From NCBI GenBank assembly GCA_023678885.1, contig CM042953.1, positions 4,356,597 through 4,420,596 on the forward strand: a DNA stretch of 64,000 nucleotides, given 5' to 3'. A program made the translations under genes and the position numbers. The stretch's first letter is position 1. Each line of letters opens with the position of its first letter. This document shows positions 23,201-34,049 of this stretch, in pieces. The notes under the pieces were generated by a model. The model saw only the letters and a list, made by a program, of their open reading frames with translations, was not told where the DNA came from and did no database searches. The stretch comes from Pogostemon cablin. Lineage: Eukaryota; Streptophyta; Magnoliopsida; Lamiales; Lamiaceae.

Positions 23201-23482
23201 ATTGATGATCCATATTTGAAGCCTCCAAACATACCTCCGGATTTTTATTCTTATATTGATGTTGAAAATTCTAACTTGTTTGATCCTTATTTTGCTACGC
23301 AGGCTGAGCCTACAATTGAGTGGAGGATTGACAAGAAGGACTCAAGACAGTCATGGGAGGAAAAGAATTCAAAGGATCATGTTGGAGTGTCAAAGAAGGG
23401 TGAGATGATTGGTGAAGTAAATAAGAGAGGAAAGAAGTACCTTAAGGTACGAATGCGAGAGAGCTGTCCTCCGATCCAGTAG
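20225..23482 (+). CDS. gag-pro: E1 gag-protease polyprotein
   Basis: Intact ORF of 1085 residues. The start MQTRSKTRAQDL is chosen because E2 has the homologous MHTRSKKGEL at its first ATG; ten upstream in-frame residues are ignored. The N-terminal third is the Athila-type gag domain (for example FSLVDKAREWYDKLKG and SRDWPSERIRGTYILGKV). The central part is Asn/Gln-rich. Next come a conserved NAITLRSGKQY segment, a Pro/Ser/Gly linker with the GCTCGG motif cluster, and a retropepsin-like domain with CDLGASINLM (about residue 764) and PLILGRPFLATG. The product ends LKVRMRESCPPIQ. It would form particles and self-process. RT and integrase are absent. Confidence 0.93.
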   Translation: MQTRSKTRAQDLEFDPKIEASARKRRVKSKNTKAPPKAILEEEEVQIENQAILEEAESEFESESETEPETASMGERVDEDDIVIRETFKSTNLGGSGVVGAIQADETNDIRPALIHMVERNPFAGGVFDEPYGHLKGFNSYMDTVKAADATNDRWKMRLFQFSLVDKAREWYDKLKGDSCSNWTELQQLFVDRFMPPGKVLLLKQEINQFKQRRDESFGEAWERFTDALRRCPQHGFKKSQLISVFYNGLDNESRVLVDASAGGTIFGKTSNAVEKLFDDISLNSRDWPSERIRGTYILGKVAKVEEKFSEADKNDKVVAQLEQMNKNLITLISGNNGGGNRGPASDDVVMNLQEVEDANWAMGQSLQGSRTPQNWQGNRYPQGNSNQRNIQGGGPNNQGGNWQNQRHENFSYSNPNNAVPYPPNFDHGAKTEEGKSSIDDVLARYMKKTDGDIDKINNCIVLMDANMTKQNEEVNKQLKSLSYNIGQISTTVNQQQVQFQKGKFPSDTEINPKETANAITLRSGKQYKGTTLMQDVTELVQHEAEQKQNETGAEQNGKDAARPPARAEQPAERAQSPPSGPPDGSEGPSGSVGTLLGSVCPWLGSSEPTSCPPGFSACPNSVQSQSDLEISDKKWQRAKKLREAEQVFEKDSLGLLITKVPIPFPQKFLSKCLDEKFRKFADVMRDVQVTIPFSEALEEMPHYSRFIKELISRKRKLNSVETVNLTENCSSIIQKKLPEKLKDPGSFIIPCEIGKGPSRRALCDLGASINLMSLSVFKKLGLGDLKPASVALQLADRSLTYPEGVIEDVLVKVSNLTFPVDFLVLDMEDEKDGAPLILGRPFLATGRALIDVFKGELRLRANDKEIVFSLNKEMQWPTDQQHCKSVEVVEDFTLPDAEFESLSNDECIDYLEKLLALGDARDDQIRKTTADIVNQNKRSTVKEEMQPAAKEEKQKSQSIEVVEEIAGPDVSLTFPTTNSNVMFDNLLVAGKIDDPYLKPPNIPPDFYSYIDVENSNLFDPYFATQAEPTIEWRIDKKDSRQSWEEKNSKDHVGVSKKGEMIGEVNKRGKKYLKVRMRESCPPIQ
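21908..22057 (+). repeat. GCTCGG/CCGAGC palindromic motif cluster in E1 gag-pro linker
   Basis: Several GCTCGG and CCGAGC hexamers in both orientations are packed into 150 bp of coding sequence. The same hexamers are clustered in U3 of both LTRs (18679-18840, 25340-25501) and are not evident elsewhere in the element. The reading frame stays open through them. Confidence 0.75.
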
Positions 23483-25120
23483 TTGAAAAGAGGTATCCCG
23501 TCGTGACTCTCCGACGTTAAACATGAGCGCTTGTTGGGGGCTGTCCCTCCCGTTTTAATTGCTTTTATATGTCTGTGTTGGTGTAGGAGTTTTATTAGGT
23601 ATTGCTTGACTGCGGTATATACTTCTTTGCAAACTTAGTTTCTTACTTCGTTTAATCTAAGTTTGGGGGGAGGTTACGTACATACCTTGTCTTGTAGTAC
23701 CGAAGTAAAATTTTTGCATTGTGTTGTTGCTTGGAGAGTCGATTTTTTGCGGATTCTTAATATTTTTGATTTATTTGAGAATATTGAGGGTTCGATTTTT
23801 TTGCGATTTTTCAGGTTTCGTGTTTTGTGGTGTTTATTGTTTGTTTTGTGTTAATCCTAGTGTCGGTGTAGTCGATTTATGGTTCTCTAGGATGATTTTT
23901 CTGATTTTTCTTGGCACTTGATTATATGTGTGATTGTTGAGAAGCAGTTTGAGATTGTGCTTTGATATTGAGATGCTTGAAATTTGATAATGTGCAAGGA
24001 AGATTAGCTATGTAGCTTAATTAGGAGTGCTCGTTCATTCGTATAGCCATGTGAGATTTTGAGCCTTTTACAATCATGACAAATTGCATGATTCAGTTTA
24101 TTCTTGTGAGTGTCGTTCATACACACGTATTCTAGAACTTGGCTTTATATCTTGCTTGAAGCTACGCGTTTAATTAGATGATAGGAAATGATCTTAGGCC
24201 ATCTTTGTTGTTTATTAGTCACTAGCCAAATTATTATCCTACCTATTGAAACTATCCGTAGTTAACCCTTTTGAGCCTAAAAGCTTTATTTTTGTGGAAG
24301 CCTACGTGATTAGCCAATTGATCCATTTGCTAGCCTTAAATATTCCTACCTAGTAGAGAGTTGAAGGAGTCAATTTGGTATCTTGAGAAGAAACATAAAA
24401 GGAGAATAAGTTGGAAGTGATGAAAATTGTTGAAAAGAGTGGTTAAATTGTTGCATAAAGGGGTAGTGCCCGAAACTGGTACCCCATGAAAAGGGTAGTG
24501 CCTGAAACTGGTACCCTTATTTGAAAAAGAAAAAAAAAAGAAAAGAAAAGAGGGAAGAAGAAAAACAATTTCAAGTAAGGATGTGGTGTTCAAAAGTGAA
24601 GGAGGAATCAAATTGCGAAGCATTGAAGAGCGTTGAAGAAGAAAGAAGAAAGTAAAGCTGTTTGTTGAAAAGCTGTAAGTCTTCTTTGATTCTCTACTAG
24701 TGATTGAGTCACCTTATCCATATACTCCCTCCCTTTACCAAAGAGCCAACATTACAACCTAATGCAAGACCTTTGTGATCCTATTGTTGAAATTATTCCT
24801 TTAGTCGAGAGTTGAGATGATTGCCAAGCTTATGGTTACGCGTGTGTTTGGATTGATTTTGAGTGTAAACACCTTACCCTAAAGTGTATATCTCGCACTT
24901 GAGTGTTGAGCGTAAATACTACCCGTGAGAATGGGTGGATGAGCATTCCGAAAAGGTGAATTAGTTGATTTGAATTGTATGTTTTTAAATGGATGGTTAT
25001 CTTGTATCCAAAGTATGATATTTAAATTGCTATATTGTCTTGAATGTTTTTCTGCTGTGAAATTTCCTCTCAGTTAATCTATTGGTTTTTGATGTTGTTG
25101 CCTCGGGACGAGCAACAGGT
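23483..25120 (+). other. E1 3' noncoding region
   Basis: No significant ORF is present. It contains a segment shared with E2 directly after gag-pro (23492-23550, around CCGTCGTGACTCT and GACGTTAAACATGAGC), an internal polypurine-like AAGTTTGGGGGGAGG near 23660, and two copies of GGGTAGTGCC-nn-AAACTGGTACC (24461-24484 and 24493-24516). A conserved block AGAGCCAACATTACAACC lies near 24742, and CCTCGGGACGAGCAA sits next to the PPT. All have counterparts in E2. Confidence 0.75.
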
Positions 25121-25133
25121 AAGTTTGGGGGTT
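25121..25133 (+). other. E1 polypurine tract
   Basis: AAGTTTGGGGGTT lies immediately upstream of the 3' LTR TG. This is the expected site of plus-strand priming. E2 has the same sequence at 60587-60599. Confidence 0.75.
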
Positions 25134-26766
25134 TGTTGAGAGTGGAATTTCACGCATTTTATGTGTGCACATTACACCATTTTGCTTAGGAAATTGATCG
25201 TTTTTGCATGGAATTGTGTATGTTTAAGTATTTACACGATTTTAAGGCTATTAAGGTGTTTTTGTGAGTTTCGAAGGCAGAAAACAGGGTAAAACAGGGC
25301 AGGATCGGAAGAGGAACAAAACAGACCCGGAACGGCCCAGCTCGGGAGCAGCTCGGCGAGCCGCTCGAGCCGAGCTGGGTGCCGAGCGGCGGTAAACAGT
25401 GCCGAGTGGGGTCCCACTTGGACCCCAGTGACGTGGCCAGTACGTGGCAGGCCGCTCGGCTGGGTCCAGACCCAGCTCGAGCCGAGCTGGGTGCCGAGCG
25501 GCCCAGTTCAGAGCCCAGACGGGGCCTGTTCGATTCAACACTGTATAAATACCTTCCAGACGCGATTCTGAAGCGGATTCGTCGCGAAAACAACCCTGCA
25601 TCCATCTTAGAAACAATTAGGGAGATCGAGACGTCAATCGGAGAGAGCCCAGCCATAAACCATCATCAATCCACACTCCTATCACACCCATATCAGATTA
25701 TAATCTGATTTCATCCTCCATCCAATTCTACAAGGGTTTCAAGTGCTAATTGAGGGAAAATCAAGCGATTGAAGAGACGGAGAAGGAACGTGAGATTGCT
25801 CCTACGCTAGGGTTTCACAATTCTTATCTATTCCTTTCTATTACTTTGATTATTGTTATGAATTGCTTAGCCATGAGGATTGCTTGTAATCTCATGGGCT
25901 AATTTCCTATACAGTTCTAGGGTTTGATGGATTGATTTAATTGATTTGGGGATTTAGACCAAAGATTGGGATTTTATGCAGTTGAGCTTTTGATTTTACT
26001 TATTTTACTAAGACATGCTTTTCTGCTTCGTAACGTCTTCATAATACATTCATGACATCCGCTATAATGCTTGGATTATTGTGTTAGCTTGTGTGCGTTC
26101 ATGATTGGTATTGTCTATCTGTTAGAGATTAGAGTAGCTCCGCTATAAGCACTTTAATTTCATGAACTGGTTAATCAAATACTTGATTTGTTTAGTGGAA
26201 CAATGCAATTAGACAATCAAGTAGGAAGTGAATAGAACCTTGTAGTAATTCCAGAAAATATCTTGTTAGTCAGGCTTACCATCCGGAGGTATTGTTGCTT
26301 GCTTTGATTAGTATCTAGGAATAAGGCTTGGTAATATTTGCGCACCTTAGGATTTAAACCAGATTAGACTGTTAGCTTTGAATCGAATCATATTCGGTGG
26401 GATAACAGGGATATGTGGTGTATTTTCAGTAAAACTGCATGAATGAACAATCGTAAGTCTAATAACCCAAATTAATTGGTCAATACCTGATACCTTAGAA
26501 CTGTTCGTCATCTCTTGGTTAGAACTTGCTTTTATTTTTATTGCTTTTAATAATTCAGCAATTTATTATTTGCGTATTTTAGTTAATTAATTCACTTCAA
26601 ATCACTTGGAAATTTGGTTACATAATTCTGATTAATTAGTAATTCATAGTAAAATAAATAAATAGCTGTCTCAGTGGGATCGATAATTTAACTTGGGAAC
26701 TTGCTGCTACAATTGATATCCTTACACTTGAGGATTAAATTATAGTGCGCAGAAAAAAGCCTATCA
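25134..26766 (+). repeat. E1 3' LTR
   Basis: It is the same length as the 5' LTR and differs from it at three bases. TATA box at 25544-25551 and palindromic motif cluster at 25340-25501. It ends CTATCA and is followed by the CTTCC duplication. Confidence 0.95.
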
Positions 26767-26771
26767 CTTCC

Positions 26772-29700
26772 AAATGAGGAAGACGCTTCCATAAAGGGTG
26801 AGCGTCCACCTTCTACTTTCGCGCACGTGCACTCGCCGGTCTTTGCTAAGCCACTTGAAGCCGGCCTTCAAAGTGGTAACCTGTCTCCTCCACTTCCCTT
26901 CGCTCCTTACCCGATTCCATACGTACCTCGTGAACGGACATCCGAAGAAGAGATAGTCTCTTGATTCGGGGCCCCCACGCACAGCCCGTACTCAACCGGG
27001 CCTTCATAATGTCTCCATCTATCCATGGTAAGAAGACAATTCCTCACAGCGATCCACATCCTGAATGAATGCTTCTGAAGAACCCACGGACTCCATAACT
27101 TCTTGTGGATGGGTTGTTGATGAGAGTGAAAATAAGCGTGTTTTAGTGTCCAATTTAACACCTTTTTGATTGATATTGTAGTCTTATATTAGCACAATGG
27201 TCTTATATTCATTATATGTGAGAAAAAGGTGCACTTGAGGTGTTTTGTTGTGTTTTAGGTAGAAAAAGGATGAAAAGAGCCAAGTTTGAGAAAAGGTGCA
27301 ATTTGTGCAAGAATGCTGATAAACGCACATCCAAGTTGTGTAATTATTCTGTATTGATGTGGAGCTCTGAACGGAAAGTGTGATACATGGTTGGAAAGCC
27401 ACTGAAGAGAGGGTCGTTTTGGCATAAAGAACATCCCATTCGGAGTCCGAACGAGGAAGTTATGAGCAAAGTGGTGACGCCGCGCGAGCTGTGCCGAACA
27501 GAACTGATGTGCTATTTTCCATGGCTTGTTACATATTCAATTCTTGGAGTTTTTGTGACATCTTTATATTCAGAGAAAGCCAAGGAAGAGAGGATCGCGT
27601 GAGCGCAAAAATCACTCAATTCGAAGGTTGGATGTGAAAGTTATACGTGAAACGGAGAGACTGCGCAAATCCAGTAGCGGGGTTCGACCTGGGGGTTCGA
27701 CCTGTGGCTAGGGGTTCGACCTGCTTGACGTGGTCGAACCTACGTGCGGGAAAATCTGTATTTTCGAGGCCAAAACGCGTGGGATCACTTGAAAAGCCCA
27801 TTCCAAGCCCTAGAGACGTGATTACAAGTATAAAAGAGGCTCATGCAGTCAAGAAAAACGTCACCAATCACCGAGGAGAGGCCACAACATACAACACCCC
27901 ACAAGGGGGGATCACCCCCCATCCATCATCCACTTCCTTTCCTTCATCTATCTATCACTTTGAAGATTCGTTTGTGGAATCAAGAGGAGAACCAAGAGGA
28001 GGATTCTAGATGGAGAAGGGCATGAAGACGCCATATCAAGGGTTTATTCGTTTCCTAATTTATCTTGTATTTTCCGGACATCCGGGTAAGATCTATCCAA
28101 CACCCATGATTGTTCTTCGAAACACCATGGGCTAGAGCCTTTTTGGTAGATTTAGGAGTTTGAAGGTTTTATCTAGTTAATTGAACTTCCATGTATACAC
28201 TCCGTACAACACTACTTGTGGATTTATTTTATATATGATTGTGCTTTCTTAATCCATATTCACGGTCGTTTTGTGCATCTTCAATTGGTATATAGAGTCT
28301 GAATATATATCTTGGTTGTAGATTGAGTGCGTTCACCGCTGAACAGGATTCCATGTTATGATTCTAAGTGAGGGGACTCCGAAGCTTCATTAGAACTATC
28401 ATATATGAATACTTATTAATTGAATTGAATTCGGATTATTAAGTAGGATAAAGAGGATAACTTCATAGTACCTATAAAGGGAGATCATATCGGGTTAGAG
28501 TACCAATCCTAGGGGGAAATAATTGATACTGATAGTACCTAGAAAGGGGGGTGGAATTATATCTCTTGCTCCGAGGTTATTCACACGTGTTATACGCATG
28601 TTTGCTTGTGTCTATAGAGTAAATATGCATGGCTTAGTGATGCGTCCATATTCCACAAGGCAGAGTCGGACATCAACGCATGAAAGGGAAATTAAGTAGT
28701 AAAACTGGATTAACCTAGAGCTACCTATTCTCCTACTTGATCCACTTTCGTATTCTTCGAGTGATACTTTATTTTATTTGTTATTTAATTTCCAGCATAT
28801 TAGTTGTTAGATAACCATTCAAACGTAATTGCCTTGTCTTAATTAATTTAGATAATAATTAAATTGATAATACGCCGTCCCTTGGGTTCGATAATCACTT
28901 GGTCACCTTTCGAAACTACAATTGATATCCTTCATACTTGGGGATTAATTGTGTGTTGAGAAAACGCTCATCAGTTGTACCGGCACAGAGTTAGCAGCTA
29001 GCCAATACAACTTCCCTACACGAAGCCTTCCCATCTCCGAACACGACGTGAATGTGGTGACAATGACTCCTCCGATCCGTGCTTGAACCTTCCATACAAT
29101 TGAGGCACTATAATTCACCTCAACATCCCAACACGACGAGGACTGAAGATAAATGGCATTAATTCACTTAATCCACAGTGATCTCTTCTCTTGATGCACG
29201 TCCCACAACACACCACAAAGAGCTACATCGTTCAGAAGGTCGAGTCCCTAAGTCCCAGGCTGCCCTATTCCTTAGGTAGGATGACCTCCTCCCAACGAAC
29301 TGCACCCCTTGTGATTCCCCAAAGGAATTTCCAAATCATCCATTCACCTCTATCCACAATTCCCTTGGGGACCTTCACCATCGAAGTCTAGAAGTTCATC
29401 AATCCGTACACCACCGACCGAATAAGTTCCAGTCGACTAGCATGCGAGAGCAAATGCATGGACCAGCCCCTGATCAAGTTAGATATATGTGTGATGAGCG
29501 GCTCAAAGGCTGACTCCCATAGCTTGCTTCCCTGCAGCGGAACTCCTAAATAGCGTACGGGGAATGTGCCTTCCTGATATGGCAGCACCTCACGGATCGC
29601 CTGCTCCTCATCCTCCTAAACACCTGCCATGAACAAGTGTGATTTGTCCGCGCTCTCCTCCAACCCTGACATCCGAGCGAAGAGATCGAGTGCCCTAGCA

Positions 29701-31812
29701 ACCACTTCAGTGGAGGAGCGGTTGCCATAGTCAAAGATGATCAAATCGTGTACAAACATTAGATGGGTGACGCCTACTTTCGCACAATGTCGAGAGTGAA
29801 ACTTGTAGTCATCTTTCACGGTCATTCTCCTGAAGAGCCGAGAGAAATAATCCATGCAGAGAACAAACAGTAGGGACGACAATGGATCTCCCTGACGTAA
29901 GCCCCTTTTACCGTCAAAGTACCCCTCAGGTGTGCCGTTGACCAGGATGGAGAATGAGGTGGTGGTAACACATTCCATGATCCAACCTATCATACGCTGG
30001 GGGAAATTCAAACCTGTAAGAACTCCACGCAGAAAACCCCAATCTACCGAATCATATGCCTTCTTAATATCCACTTTTATCGCCATCCTCCTAAACTGGC
30101 GATGCTTAACCCACCCGTAATTCTTCACTATCTCCTGGGCAAGCATCACGCAATCCCTCATTCTTCGGTTCTTAATGAAACCAAAGTGATTCTCCGCAAC
30201 CAACCCCTGCATAAGATTCGTGATTACAATGATTCGAGATATGATCTTATACAACACATTGTAGCAAGAAATAGGGTGGAAGTCCCTAACAGTAGGATCG
30301 TGCTTCCCCTTCGGGAAGAGTGTAATAAACGTAGCATTCATCTATCACAGGAACTGTCCGGACTGAAAGAATTCCTGGACAGCAGCCACAACATCCGTAC
30401 CTACCACGTCCCAAGCATCTCGGAAGAAGGCAACCGTGTACCCATCCGGACTGGGAGCCATATCACCGTTCATACTCCACACAACCCCTTCACCTCCTCA
30501 GCCGTGATAGGTGCTACGAGCTCCTGCGCACGCTGATCACTCAACACAGCACCCACTCAAACACGCTATCATCAATCTCCTCACACTCCCCTGCAGTGCC
30601 CAACAAGTCTCTATATAACATAAGGAACTCTCCAATGACTTCATCCCGGGAGGAAGTGTGCTCGGTTTCGGTACGTATGAAGGGGATGATATTCCTTACG
30701 CTATAGACTTGATCTTCTTGTAGAAAAACTTTGTGGGTTTATCCTAATTGATCAAATACTCAGCCCTGGCCATCTGAGAGAGGAAAAGATGTTCGGCGTG
30801 ACACAAGAAGTCGACCCTTTTGGTTGCTTCCCGAACTCTGTCCCATTTCTCAATGGTACTAGGATCAGCATGACTCTCCAGCTACAGGCTGTCAAGTTCC
30901 ACTCTAGCTCGCTCCGCTCTCTCAGCGATGTGACCGAAGTCTCTCTTGCCAAGCAGACGTAACTTTGGCTTGAGAAGCTTCAGCCGACGACACACACTAA
31001 ACTGAGCCGTACCCCACACTTGTGAGTCCCATACCTCTCGCACAGTATCCAGATAGCCACTGCTAGTCTTCCACATGTTCACATATCTGAACGGTCTTCC
31101 CTTCGAGTACTTGGCGTGAAACACAGAAACTAGAGTAGGGCAGTGGTCCGAAGTGGCCCCCATGGGCAGAAACTCTGACTTCACTACTCCCAAACTGATA
31201 TTCCAGTTTGAATTCACTAGTACTCTATCAATACGACTCCATATTCTGCCATTCATCCAGGTGAAGAAGTACCCCTTAGACTTAGCATCATCCAACCCCA
31301 GTTCAACACACAACTCCTTAAAGTTCACACTGCACCAGTTTCTATAAGATGGAACAATTTCAGAATGCTCTTCCAATTTTCTGACGTAGTTAAAGTCTCC
31401 AAGGAGCATCCAGGGGGAGTTAACTGCGGGGACAACCGAAGAGAGATGGTTCCATAGCCTACGTCTGTCAACCATGCCATTATGGGCGTATACAACACTG
31501 ATGTGGAATTCCTGCTGAGAAATCAAACAACGAACCAAACCAGAGATACATTGCTCATGGAGCATAACATTACCAATAGTAATCAAAGTGGAATCCCACG
31601 CAACCACAATACGTCCACCATCAACAACATCAAAATTATTCACAGTATGTCAACTAGTAACAATTCTACTAACAATGTCCACCACATTATCTACAGATAA
31701 ACTAGTCTCAAGAAAACCTACTAAACACACCTTATGTTTGCGAACTAACCTGGGGGTGCTCGCTGTGCACGAGGGGCTGCAAGCCTCGTACATTCCATGC
31801 TAAAAACCTCAT
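26772..31812 (-). pseudogene. LINE A2 ORF2: endonuclease-RT, broken and interrupted by a solo LTR
   Basis: The ATG at 31812 gives MRFLAWNVRGL. The endonuclease part (31643-30882) keeps WMLLGDFNYVRK (GDFN) and LPMGATSDHCPT (SDH). RT (30341-29616) keeps RGLRQGDPLSSLLF, but the catalytic motif FADD reads FVHD (HLMFVHDLIIFDYG, near 29740), which would abolish polymerisation. The C-terminal zinc-binding domain, with SRDYLFFGCPFTRYVWNRV (about 26960-26900), lies beyond the solo LTR at 27118-28973. Frameshifts are seen near 29590, 30345-30880 and elsewhere. Confidence 0.87.
27118..28973 (+). mobile_element. Solo LTR of the E2-type family
   Basis: 1856 bp, TGATGAG...CTCATCA (7-bp inverted ends), flanked by the 5-bp duplication GTTGT (27113-27117 and 28974-28978) inside LINE A2 ORF2. 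It shares the E2 LTR segment from GGGATCACTTGAAAAGCCC through TATAAAAG (27829-27836) to CTCATGCAGTCAAG. A small GGTTCGACC/GGTCGAACC cluster (27677-27740) sits upstream of the TATA box. No internal region or second LTR remains, as expected after LTR-LTR recombination. Confidence 0.92.
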
Positions 31813-31882
31813 TGATGAGCAATAGGGGAAGAGCCCCCGCCTCGTCCTGGTCCATTGCCTCTGCCCTATGGTTCCTGGATGA

Positions 31883-33678
31883 TTATTCTAGTACCACGCC
31901 TGCCTCCATCAGCCCTGTGCGTAAGGCTGGGAGGCGGAGACCGTCCCTAGCAACCCTCGGCCTCCTTGTCCTCCTCCTCCATTTCCGATGCCCTAATTTT
32001 CCTAGTGTTAACTTGGGCAGGCTGCTTACTATCCCGCCTATTGATCCTCTAGTCATCAAGATCCAGATCGTCCATGATTTGATATTTCCCAGACATAACA
32101 TTCTCTCTCTATTCATGGGTAAGTTGAGGGCCCGCTGCCTTATTCTTCCCATTTTTGTTTCTTTTTTTCCTCGGTCTAGTGTTCCTAGTTCCCACCTGCT
32201 GGAACCCTTTCTCATCCACCCCTTCTTCCACCCGTGTGGACTCCTACGGTTGCTCCTTCTCCTTCTCCCCTTATCTCCCCCGTCAAGCTCGTCACAATCA
32301 TTAACCAAGTGGCCGAACTTCCTGCACTTAGTACAATATGCCGGGAGACATTTGTACAGCACAGTTAGAGAGTAGTTCGCCCCCCGGTAGTTGAAAGTAA
32401 CCTCCTTTGGGAGCACCTGTGAGACATCAATATCAACCCGCACACGCACGAACGATACTTTGTCTGCCTTAACGGAAGTATCATCCACCATAATCGGTCT
32501 ACCAACCAATGAGGCCACCTTGCTAATATGGTTCTTCGACCACAACTCTAATGGGAATAACGGAAGGCGGATCCAGATCGGGACATGGGAGATTTCCCGG
32601 TCATCAAACTGAAAGCTCACGGGAGCCTTTCAAGCATAAGGTATCATTCCCATATGGAGTGGGGAGCATTGTCCAACACTTTCTGCACATCTTCCTCCGA
32701 GCAGAGACAGAAGATAATCCATCCTGATTGGTGCATGACTATGGTGTACTTAACTCCCCAGGCCCGGCAGATGGCATGGAGAGCTTGCATGCCCAGGAAA
32801 CATCCCGAGAAATACCCCACCAATATGTATTTCCAAGCATCGGAGTTATCCTTCGGATCTAGATAGGCTACTCCATCGCAGGGTGCGATGTATTCGAGTT
32901 TTCTATTAGGATCAATATTATTATTGTTGTTGACAAACTTTGCATAGTCAACTGGTTCCTAGGGAGCGGAACCCTTGCCCGAATCATCCTGCCAAGAACC
33001 TGACGCCGTGCCCACACGAATACGCGTGTCGCCTGGGGCCTGCCCCGCGCCTTCGCCCACGCTCGGTGCAAACTGCCAAGTCGGGGAGCCGGACGCGCGT
33101 GCCAAGCTGTGCTGCCGAGGGTTGCCCTGTGCCCGCCGAGGATCAGCTCTGTCCTGCCGAGAAATCTCAGTGCTCCTGAGATTCTCGGATCCCTTCCAAG
33201 AAGCATCAATGGTCCCTTGCCCCTGCCGAGACGCGGCACCAAACTACTGAGGATCCCCGCCTGCCTGCCAAGAGGGTGACGCCAGGGGGGTGGTACTGCG
33301 CCTACCTTCCACCGAGGGTTTTCTCCTTGGGCTTAAGTTGCGGACGATAGGTACCACTGGGGTCGTGTCATTCATGGCCGAGTCCACCAACCCCTGCATG
33401 GGGCTTCCAGTTGCGGCAGCCTCTGGCATGCCCGCCACGACAAGGGCCATGGAACCGACATTGATTTCCATATCCATCTCCATCCGGTCAGCCACTATTG
33501 ATCGCGCCAATGCGGCGCCATCATCCAAGTGTGGATAATCCACCAATACTGCTTCCTTCAAAGTTTTCTTCCATTCAATGTCCTTCGCTCGGTCCTTCAC
33601 CGATTTGAATGATTCATCACTCACACGCATATCCGGCAACGCCTTGGAAGGCATCCTACTCCTCGATTTCTTCCCCAT
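31883..33678 (-). pseudogene. LINE A2 ORF1: DUF4283/CCHC protein, broken
   Basis: It starts MGKKSRSRMPSKALPDMRVS at 33678. The N-terminal frame is open to 33244. A frame change follows in the Arg-rich segment, then a DUF4283 region. The 32620-31883 frame reads FDDREISHVPIWIRLPLFPLELW and a CCHC knuckle CTKCRKFGHLVNDC (CX2CX4HX4C, near 32320). The most divergent part is the GC-rich linker between 32870 and 33250. Confidence 0.84.
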
Positions 33679-34049
33679 GAGAAAAAACATAGGCGGGTAG
33701 CATGAACAAGGTTTGAATCTCTACCACCCCATGGGGAGCGGTGTGATCAAAGTGGCTGTCATCGGCGAGAGGCACCGACAATGAAGAGGGATGACCGGGT
33801 GACATCGAATAGTGATCTCCGAGGCTGCAGACGAGAGGTGCCGACAGCCGTGTGATTTCTTGCATGAGAAGTTAGGGAGCGAATTTTGGAACCCTAGTTC
33901 CAAAAATTTTGCACGCGCAATGACTCCCTCTCTCACTTGGGTTTCACCTATGAACGATATGTTAATTATTCAAAAATGATAGGCCGAAGCTAGAGTCACA
34001 TATGTATAATTACAACTCCAATTCGGAGCAACCAAAAGCGATAATAAAC

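Larger units (their letters stand above)
18473..26766 (+). mobile_element. E1: young non-autonomous Athila-like LTR retrotransposon (gag-pro only)
   Basis: This 8294-bp element is inserted in the 3' region of LINE A2 with a 5-bp duplication CTTCC (18468-18472 and 26767-26771). Both LTRs are 1633 bp and differ at only three visible positions (18655/25316, 18932/25593, 20001/26662), so insertion is recent. The internal region holds a tRNA-Asp primer site, one long intact gag-protease ORF, about 1.6 kb of noncoding sequence and a polypurine tract. No reverse transcriptase, RNase H or integrase is encoded, so these must be supplied by a related autonomous element. Confidence 0.93.
18266..33932 (-). 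mobile_element. LINE A2, promoter-site LINE, interrupted by E1 and a solo LTR
   Basis: The element proper is about 5.5 kb in three pieces: 18266-18472, 26767-27117 and 28974-33932. The pieces join cleanly when the two LTR insertions and one copy of each target duplication are removed, and they are collinear with LINE A3. The 3' end (left, GAACGATATG...) follows the promoter flank TCATTTGAGTTTTGCCTCT. The 5' end (right) is followed by TCACTTGGGTTTCACCTAT, and then at once by LINE A3. The nucleotides used are the same as in A1, A3 and A4. It is inactive. Confidence 0.88.
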
